The notes under the pieces were generated by a model, which was not told the DNA's origin, did not search any database, and saw only the letters and a program-made list of their open reading frames with translations. 50,556 nucleotides of DNA from Actinomortierella ambigua (Eukaryota; Mortierellomycota; Mortierellomycetes; Mortierellales; Mortierellaceae), in contig JAAAJB010000237.1 of assembly GCA_016098155.1 (NCBI GenBank), positions 1 through 50,556 of the forward strand. Reading direction: 5' to 3'. A program made the translations under genes and the position numbers. Each line of letters begins with the position of its first letter. The stretch's first letter is position 1. Positions 43,970 through 50,556 of the stretch are shown here, piece after piece.

Positions 43970-46766
43970 ATGGGCCGCTCTTCCTCCGATGGCCCTGCTC
44001 ATCAGCAGCCGTGGGATCCCGCCAACGGCGACCAGGACCCTTCTACTTCCTCGTTATTAGCCAATGACGAGATGACTCTCAGGGGCTCTTCATCTCCACC
44101 TCCAGCGCCATTGGCCTCCACTTCTGCCTCCGCCTCCTTCTCCACGCGCTCTGGTGATGCTGCCAGGAGCACTCAGGGGCGACCACGAGGCCACCACCGT
44201 CGAGACGACAGCTTTGGGAGCATTGCCAGCACAGGGAGCAGCGGCAGCTCGAGCAGCGACGATGGCATTGCGTGGGACTCGTCCGCGTATGGTGGCCAGT
44301 CGTACTATGATGACGATACCGAGGATTCGGATTCAGCCGAAGAGGACGAGGACGACGATCTGACCGACGATCAGTCGCCATCGACAGACGATGACGACGG
44401 TTTTGATATCGACAGCGATGAAGACACGCACCATCTGCTGATGAAGAGCGACCGTGTGAGTGGTGTCCGCACCGGCCTGCGCGTCGGTGAGACCGGCACA
44501 GGTACAACCATCGGTCTGGATCTCGAGGACGAGGATGAGCACCACTTTCGTCACCGCCGCCGCTCGCGATCCTTGGATGCTTCCTCGGCCTCGCCTGATC
44601 ATGAGACATTGGCGCTCGGGCACATGCTCCGTGATGGAAGACGGCGACAGGATCGCCAGCACGATGCCGAGACTGGACAGGCGGGCGGCTTTCTAATCGA
44701 CGATGATGGCGATCACGATGGACAAAGGGAGGAGGCGGGCACTGTTCCTGCGAGAAAAAAGACGACGACGATCACAATGGCTGGCAAGAAGGGCAAGCGG
44801 AAAAAGACAAAGCTCTCGGCCTCGGCCAAGAAGAAACGTGGACAGCGGCCATTGGAAGGGCTCATGATCCGCGACGCGGTGGTTGGAGCTGGAGCCATTC
44901 GTATCGATCAAGAGCAGCGGCTTGCCAAGCGCCAGATGCGTGTCAAAACTCTTTGGAACGTCTTTTACGTCCTTGCTTGGTGCGTGTGTGAGCCCTCATT
45001 GCCTTCTTCTAATTTCCCGTTTCCCCCCTCCGCAAACCCCTTTCCCTAAAAAAAGACAAAAGGTAAAAAGGACCATGGCCTCCATATACGGTAGACTAAA
45101 CTTTTTTTTTTTGGTTCCCGTTGGCCATCTTATTTTCTTCGATAGGTATGGATGCTCGACAACACTGTCCTTCTACAACAAATGGCTCTTTTCAGAATCC
45201 CATTACAACTTCCGGTTCCCGCTCTTCACGACGAGTCTGCATATGGTGGCCCAATTCACGCTCTCGTTCCTTACCCTGCTTGCTATTCCGAGTCTTCGTC
45301 CCAAGAAGGCCCCCTCACCCAAGGATTTCGGGTATGGATTTTTACACACGCACCACCCGCTATGATGGATATCTTTTATCTTCTAGTTTTTTTCTCTGAC
45401 AGGTGTTGGGCGGTCCTTTTATTCCTTGGCAACTTTCTGAATTAGAACCAAGATCATGCCGTGTGCTGTCGCCTCTGGTCTCGATATTGGACTTAGCAAT
45501 AGCAGCTTGAAGACAATCACATTGGCGTTCTACAGTAAGTGGAGAGCTTTCTTGGACTATGCTTTGGCGGTTTCGGACCCCCTCCCCTTCGCACTATTAT
45601 GGCTTAACAATCTCCTTCCGCATGCTCTTCCTCTTTTCTAATTTTTTCTTTCCCCTCACTTTAATATAGCCATGTGCAAGTCGTCCTCGCTCGCGTTTGT
45701 GCTACTGTTTGCGTTCTTGTTCAAGCTAGAGAAGCCGACATGGAAGCTGGCGGGGGTGATTGGTGTGATCAGTATTGGCTTGTTCTTGATGGTGATGTCT
45801 GAGGTCGACTTTGTGCTCATTGGCTTCATCCAGGTGATGCTGGCGGCGTTCTTTGGCGGCTTTCGATGGGCGCTCACGCAACTGCTGCTGGAAAAGTCCG
45901 AGGCGAACAAGCAAGGAAGTCTGGCGAACCCGATCTCGACCATTTTTTTCTTGTCACCGATCATGGGCGTGTGTCTGCTGATCCTGTCGGCGATTATTGA
46001 AGGCTTTGGAACGATCTTCAGCTCTCAGTTCTTTAGCTCGTTTTGGCGCGGGGTGGGCATATTGGGCATGCTGTTGTTGGGAGGCGTGATTGCTTTCCTG
46101 ATGGTGTTGGCCGAGTTCAACCTGATTGCACGCACGAGCGTGGTGTCGTTGTCGGTGCTGGGCATTATCAAGGAGGTTGTGACGATCGTGATCTCGTCGA
46201 TGGTGTTCCACGACCATTTGACGCTCGTCAATATTTTGGGTCTCTTTGTCACGTTGGCCGGCATTGGCTTTTACCACTACATGAAGCTGCGTGAGATGAA
46301 GATCAAGAATCAGCGGCTCGCACGCCAGGCGGCTGAGGAGGAGCTGGCCAAGGTCGCACGGATGCATGAGCTCGAGCAAGCCGAAACCCATCGCCGGCGG
46401 ATCCATCGCAAGCTCAAGAAGCAGCAGCGACAGCAGGCAAAGCAACAGCAGAATGGAGGGCAGCGGCACGAGGACCAGGATGGTCTCGGTATTTCCACAA
46501 CAGAGGAGAAGCCTACAAGCTCTACATCGCTGCCGTCGGCCAAGGTGGGCGCTGCCGCCAAGTCATTGAAAAGCGTCCGTTTTCAGCAGGATCCGTTGAT
46601 CATCCATGATGCGAGCGATGCTGATGACGAGGAGAACAGTGGCGGCGTTGAATTAACGGCCACTGGTGAGACCGGTGCCAATGGCCACAATCCGTTCGAC
46701 GACCCTTCGTCTGCCGATAGCTCATTATTGGTCCTAGTCGAGGATACCCCACTCCGTACATCATAG
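43970..46766 (+). CDS. Triose-phosphate-transporter-family membrane protein, SLC35C2 type
   Basis: Four exons: 43970-44979, 45146-45331, 45446-45534 and 45670-46766, 793 residues, phases consistent. This drug/metabolite-superfamily group sits in Golgi or ER membranes; human SLC35C2 is linked to GDP-fucose availability. The membrane domain begins about residue 325 (LWNVFYVLAWYGCSTTLSFY, with the NKWLF motif). Matching blocks are FPLFTTSLHM, PCAVASGLDIGLSNSSLK, FYTMCKSSSLAFVLLFAFLF, FFGGFRWALTQLLLEKSE, NPISTIFFLSPIMG, GGVIAFLMVLAEF, LIARTSVVSLSVLGIIKEV and VNILGLFVTLAGIGFYHYMK. The approximately 320-residue N-terminal extension is disordered, Ser/Asp/Glu-rich then Lys-rich, and is not found in the human protein. 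The cytosolic tail is Gln/Arg-rich then acidic. The substrate is not determined by sequence. Confidence 0.9.
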
Positions 46767-47123
46767 CTAATCCCTTTCCCCTAGCCACCATCACTACCAC
46801 TTTAAAAAAACCCCAAGTAATTAAACAAAAGGAGGGAAAGCTTTGTGCTCCCGCTATCCTTGATGGTGCATTAGAACTTCTTCACAGACATTGGCGATAT
46901 CAGAAACAAATCGCAAGCATGGACGCATAATTTGATTTTCCGGATGCACTCAAACCTCCCTTGAGGCAGAGGCCTCGTCGACCATCCACTCCGCTTCTCT
47001 TTGTTACTTGGCAGCAATTCGTTCTTCACCCCTGGAGTATTGTACATCTGAACTCTCGAATAGATTTATTGATCGTTTCTTTTTTTTTTCTTTATTTTTC
47101 TTTTTCGTCCCTTTAGATAGTCT
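46767..47123. other. Convergent intergenic region
   Basis: This is 357 bases between the transporter and the right-hand unknown gene, with T-rich stretches near 47080-47105 and no coding exon seen. Confidence 0.6.
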
Positions 47124-50090
47124 CTAGTGATGGAATTCGGCTCTTTGAGCCGCCATGGCGGCCTTACGAGCCTGGCTTCCTCCAATGGCGAGCACTTGAT
47201 CCATCATATTTTGTAGCTCACGATGATCCTGAGCACGGTATTTGTTGTTATTGCTGGTAGGCGAAGGGGAGGACGACGTCAGCGAGGAAGAGGTAATGTC
47301 GATGGCCTTGAGTGACGGTCGTCGGAAGGGGATGACAGACGAAGCAGCCTGGATGGAGTGGCTGATGCTCGACCTTGAGCCGCTCACTTGCTGGTGAGGA
47401 TGTGGACTTTGCTGCTGCTGCTGTGAGCTTGATGAGGTCAGGGACCAAGAGGAGACTAGACCCGTGACATTCGGCAGGGCCGCGGTAGTGGTCGTGATGC
47501 CCTGAAGCGGCACGGTATTGATCGCCATCGTGCTGCTGCTGCCTCTTGCACTCTGGTGGTGTGGGTGGCCAGGTCTTGGCAAGACTGCATCCTGGTTCTC
47601 CAAACGACGGTCCGACATCTTTTCAATCTTGCTCAGGATCCCCTGCAGGGCCATGTTGCGCGCCTTCTCCTCCGTCATGACATATCGCTGTGTCGCAAAC
47701 CCGACCGGGGTCTCCGTCCGCTGCGCCAGCGCATCCATGAGTCGGGTCATGTCATTCAACAGCACCTTTTCCGGTGACGGACAGTCCTGGTCGGCAATCC
47801 GCATTCGCTCGCCCCGTTCAATCTGTTGGCTCAATCGCGCCCCTTCCAGCTGCCATTGCTTGCGTGCCGACATCTCGACCCGCTGCGATCCATAGCCGCC
47901 CTGGTTCGTCTTGGACGCCGTTTCGACCAGTTGCTTGATCAGCTTGTGTAGTTCGCGGTGTTTCTCGCGGTGGTTTCGTTCGCTCGAGGATGGGGTGCCC
48001 ACTACTGAAAAGTCGGGCTTGGTCGATTGTGCCCGTTGGTCTACCAGCCGACCCTTGGCCATCCGCTCGAGCGCGTTTGCCATCATCATGTCGTTGGCAG
48101 TACTGCTGCTGCCGCCAACGTTGTTGATACCTTCATCTTGTGCACCCCCTCGAAGCAACGGGTGGCGACGAAGACGGGCATTGTTGGCGGCACTGAACGA
48201 CAGGGTGGTGGTGGTGGCCCTCATCAGTCCACTGCCAGCCGCCAGAGGAGGCATGGTCGAACTGGAGGAAGCACCTGTGCCTGCTGCTAGGGTAGCCATG
48301 GCCGTGGCCGTGGCCGTCGTTGGCGAGGGAGCAGCCACACGCTGGTCTTCCATGCGCGGGGCAACCCTTGAGAGACGTTCGATCGCCGACATGACGTTGG
48401 TGAGATCTGTGCGGGTCTTTTCATCATCCACCGCAAAGGGAGGGGTGATGCTGCGAGTGCGTGCCATGACGAAACCACCCATGGCCTCAAACCCTTGCTT
48501 CTTCTCGCCATCCACATCGGCTGTCGAATACCCAGGGGCAGCGGTCTTACTGCCATAAATCTCGTCGTACATAGGCAGGTGCTCGCCCGCCGTCTCCAGC
48601 GTCTGGCGGTCAAAGTGGCCCTGCAGGTGGCGGGGCGACGAGACGGCCTCGTTCGTTGCCGTAGCAGCAAGAGCATTATCGGTCATCGGCGTGGTCGGGC
48701 TCGTCGGTGTCGTCAACATGCCCTCCATACGACCCTGCTCCTGCTGGATGGCCTGTATCAGCATCTCTTGGTGCTGCCACAGATGCGACATTTGATCCAT
48801 GAGCTGGTCCAGCTCGTTCCAATCCTCACCCAAAGCCTTAGCGTCCTTGGACAGCTGCTGCGCGTCACGTGGATGCAAATGCACTGTGGCGCTGGTTCTC
48901 GCAGCCTCTTGGCCATGACCGCCCAGGAACCGCTTACCAAGAGCCATGGAAGGCAGCGAGGTAGATGAAGATGTGGCTGCTTCCAGCTGGCCCGTCGATT
49001 GCGTGCGCCGGTTGCGCAGAGCCCGAACCTGGCGGGTGAAAGACTGCATCAACAGGCCACGCTGGTGGAACGCTGCTGTGGCAGAACCCAGGTGCTCGTC
49101 GCCGGCAACGATCGAGCCCGTCGAGTGTTGCTGGCGGACGGCACCGATGGGTGTCATCATCATTAGGAGCTGATTGGGAGACGGAGCCAAGGCATTGGCC
49201 GTCGTCGGTGAAGTAGAGGCGCTCAGACTGCCGGAGCGCGCCAGTGGGTTGGCCGACAGGCGCTTCCACAGCTTGGAGGCACGGTCGAGACCGGTCTCGG
49301 CCGACTCAGTGCGGGTGGGGCGAGGATGCTGGAGACGACTGAGGATGCGGTAGATGCACGCCAGCAGTGCTGCGAGAGTGCATGCCATCTGGTACTCGGG
49401 GCTTTCATAGATGCGGCCAACTTCGACAGCTGAACCGCGTCGCGTCTGCGGATAGTTGACGGCCGGGTCCTCCATGCTTGGCCGGGGGATTGGCGACCGT
49501 GTGGCCGTTGTCGGTGAAGGCGATGGTGACGAGGATCTTGTGAAGGGAATGTCGTCAGTCGCATCATTCACGACAGCGGAGCGGCCAACTGCAATGGTGG
49601 GACGATGCGGGGCTACCGCCGGTGATGGCATTGCAGTGGTGGAGGTGGTTGCAGGAGACTCTTGCTGGGCACTCTCGCCGGTCGCGACGGCAAGTTGGTC
49701 CACACGGCGGACAAGGCTGTCCAGCCGCTCAAGCGATGACGAGGCAGTGTCTGAGGTGGCAGTTGTGGCGGTGGTGCGCTGCTGTTGCTGGAGATGCTGT
49801 TCTTGGTAGGAAAAGTGTGGGTGGTTGAGGTCCAGTGGTGAGATGGGTGTCAGCTGACCATCACGAGAGCCTGGCCGCGAATGCGGATGGCGTGACGATA
49901 GAGAGGTAGCTGCGCTTTGGTTGAGCAAGGGCAACGACTTGCGTCGAAGAAAGGCACGAGCCTCCAACGTTGTTTCGTCTGGGTTAAACACCGGGTCTTG
50001 TGCAGTCGCGTAGGAGACCACCTGCTGCAATAACCCATCAAGGGCCAGCATTGAAAGATCTTTGAGCGCCTGCAAGGACTCAATAATGAC
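47124..50090 (-). CDS. Large low-complexity protein of unknown function (5' end uncertain)
   Basis: I do not recognise a family. One 988-codon exon, preceded at 50091-50092 by an AG acceptor, runs to the stop at 47124. A three-codon first exon (MTV, 50254-50246, donor GTAGCT) would join in phase 0, giving about 991 residues; otherwise the start lies beyond the window. The N-terminus is helical (VIIESLQALKDLSMLALDGL). A probable membrane helix (CTLAALLACIYRILSRL) is near residue 215. Predicted coiled segments are DWNELDQLMDQMSHLWQHQE, HREKHRELHKLIKQLVETAS and KARNMALQGILSKIEKMSDR. The remainder is Ser/Thr/Pro/Ala-rich with Gln runs. Two similar terminal helices, one ending QDHRELQNMMDQVLAIGGSQ, suggest repeated interaction motifs. 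Confidence 0.75.
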   Translation of the reverse strand, partial: VIIESLQALKDLSMLALDGLLQQVVSYATAQDPVFNPDETTLEARAFLRRKSLPLLNQSAATSLSSRHPHSRPGSRDGQLTPISPLDLNHPHFSYQEQHLQQQQRTTATTATSDTASSSLERLDSLVRRVDQLAVATGESAQQESPATTSTTAMPSPAVAPHRPTIAVGRSAVVNDATDDIPFTRSSSPSPSPTTATRSPIPRPSMEDPAVNYPQTRRGSAVEVGRIYESPEYQMACTLAALLACIYRILSRLQHPRPTRTESAETGLDRASKLWKRLSANPLARSGSLSASTSPTTANALAPSPNQLLMMMTPIGAVRQQHSTGSIVAGDEHLGSATAAFHQRGLLMQSFTRQVRALRNRRTQSTGQLEAATSSSTSLPSMALGKRFLGGHGQEAARTSATVHLHPRDAQQLSKDAKALGEDWNELDQLMDQMSHLWQHQEMLIQAIQQEQGRMEGMLTTPTSPTTPMTDNALAATATNEAVSSPRHLQGHFDRQTLETAGEHLPMYDEIYGSKTAAPGYSTADVDGEKKQGFEAMGGFVMARTRSITPPFAVDDEKTRTDLTNVMSAIERLSRVAPRMEDQRVAAPSPTTATATAMATLAAGTGASSSSTMPPLAAGSGLMRATTTTLSFSAANNARLRRHPLLRGGAQDEGINNVGGSSSTANDMMMANALERMAKGRLVDQRAQSTKPDFSVVGTPSSSERNHREKHRELHKLIKQLVETASKTNQGGYGSQRVEMSARKQWQLEGARLSQQIERGERMRIADQDCPSPEKVLLNDMTRLMDALAQRTETPVGFATQRYVMTEEKARNMALQGILSKIEKMSDRRLENQDAVLPRPGHPHHQSARGSSSTMAINTVPLQGITTTTAALPNVTGLVSSWSLTSSSSQQQQQSPHPHQQVSGSRSSISHSIQAASSVIPFRRPSLKAIDITSSSLTSSSPSPTSNNNKYRAQDHRELQNMMDQVLAIGGSQARKAAMAAQRAEFHH

Positions 50091-50400
50091 CTATGTAGCG
50101 TGGGAGAGAGGAATAGGAGACATCCATCAAGCAATACATTGTGGGAGGGATGGATGAGTGGAGGAGGGGGAGTGAAAGCAGGAGGAGTGGTTGCAAGAAA
50201 AATGGAGAGGAGAGCATGCGGACCAAAGTTAGTGCAACGAGCTACGACGGTCATGATACTGATTGTTGGAAAGACAACTCATTCTCTGCTCTCTTGCTTT
50301 CCCTCTTCACCTTTCTATCCTCACACCTCTCCTAGATTCTCGTCTGTCACCCTCTTCCGTTATTTCAGCTCATGTGAAGAGAAACGGTAGTAACCTTTCC
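50091..50400. other. 5' region of the unknown gene
   Basis: On the minus strand this contains a C/T-rich tract ending in CTACATAG (acceptor), and a possible micro-exon ATGACCGTC at 50254-50246. On the plus strand it is unremarkable. Whether the gene starts here or further right cannot be settled from the window. Confidence 0.4.
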
Positions 50401-50425
50401 TCCGTATGGTAATGTCCGAGCACAG

Positions 50426-50531
50426 TATAAAACATGCTCTCTCTCTCCTTGCATGCCCATGTCCACGCAAGGCTTCCCGCATTCCATCCACTTCTCTCCC
50501 TTCACCCCTTGCAGTTTTTTTTTTTTTTTTT
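50426..50531 (+). promoter_or_regulatory. Probable core promoter and leader of a rightward gene beyond the window
   Basis: TATAAAA at 50426-50432 is followed by a CT-rich leader (CTCTCTCTCTCC, then CCACTTCTCTCCCTTCACCCC), a TTGCAG, and a T17 run at 50515-50531. This is the same arrangement seen before the ML gene. No start codon that I trust is inside the window. Confidence 0.45.
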
Positions 50532-50556
50532 GCCCTTTTTTTTCTCTTTTTTTTTC

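Noticed and set aside
47911..48558. 215-codon plus-strand frame inside the right-hand gene
   Set aside because: No domain; the minus frame is continuous for 988 codons with plausible protein composition.
1..50556. Transposon, retroelement, CRISPR, viral or biosynthetic-cluster genes
   Set aside because: I saw no transposase, reverse transcriptase, integrase, terminal repeats, array-like repeats, viral proteins or polyketide/peptide synthetase modules.

Overview
The window looks like nuclear DNA of a filamentous fungus, most likely an early-diverging Mucoromycota lineage; Mortierellomycotina is my best guess. The reasons are small spliceosomal introns (about 70-400 nt, GT..AG, often with long T or CT/GA tracts), moderately GC-rich exons with C/G-ending codons, CT-rich 5' leaders, a secreted ML-domain protein, F-box/LRR paralogs, and many genes with better matches in animals than in yeast (GIGYF, THOC5, TRAPPC12, ZNF277, DCUN1D4/5, SLC35C2 types). 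The species call is inference. I read every gene model by hand, joining exons at splice sites that keep the frame.

Layout. 1-396: 3' end of a gene entering from the left. 668-5507 (-): GIGYF-type GYF-domain translational repressor, divergent from 6013-8035 (+): M17 leucyl aminopeptidase. 8690-10362 (-): CDK7/Kin28 kinase, divergent from 10629-12459 (+): ZNF277-like zinc-finger protein. 12698-14372 (+): GH18 chitinase-like protein without a signal peptide. 14373-17973: a 3.6-kb stretch with no confident gene, holding coding-like exon fragments (the best set, 14883-15768 +, joins in frame), a 14-bp-arm inverted repeat and a 25-A run. 17974-18435 (+): secreted ML-domain protein with a clear TATA box.

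18971-21315 (-): DCN1-like cullin-neddylation factor, with a possible upstream first exon at 22222-22392. 23068-24065 (+): HD-domain phosphohydrolase, convergent with 24175-25123 (-): Efm7-type eEF1A methyltransferase. 26067-28070 (+): mitochondrial ornithine-type carrier. 28641-30650 (+): NAPE-PLD-like metallo-beta-lactamase-fold phospholipase, one of whose introns contains a 10-N assembly gap. 31026-34121 (-): THOC5-type subunit of the THO mRNA-export complex, divergent from 34375-36329 (+): NOP58 of the box C/D snoRNP. 36520-39828 (-): TRAPPC12-type TPR protein. 39997-41649 (-) and 41916-43433 (+): two divergent F-box/LRR paralogs. 43970-46766 (+): SLC35C2-type triose-phosphate-transporter-family protein with a long acidic N-terminal extension. 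47124-50090 (-): large low-complexity protein of unknown function, probably starting at 50254. The last 150 bases look like the core promoter of a rightward gene beyond the window.

These are mainly housekeeping genes in alternating divergent and convergent pairs; there is no operon, biosynthetic cluster, CRISPR, tRNA or rRNA. Several encode steps of gene expression (CDK7, THOC5, NOP58, GIGYF, Efm7), which may be chance. The most open questions are the unassigned exon set at 14.9-15.8 kb and the large unknown protein at the right end.
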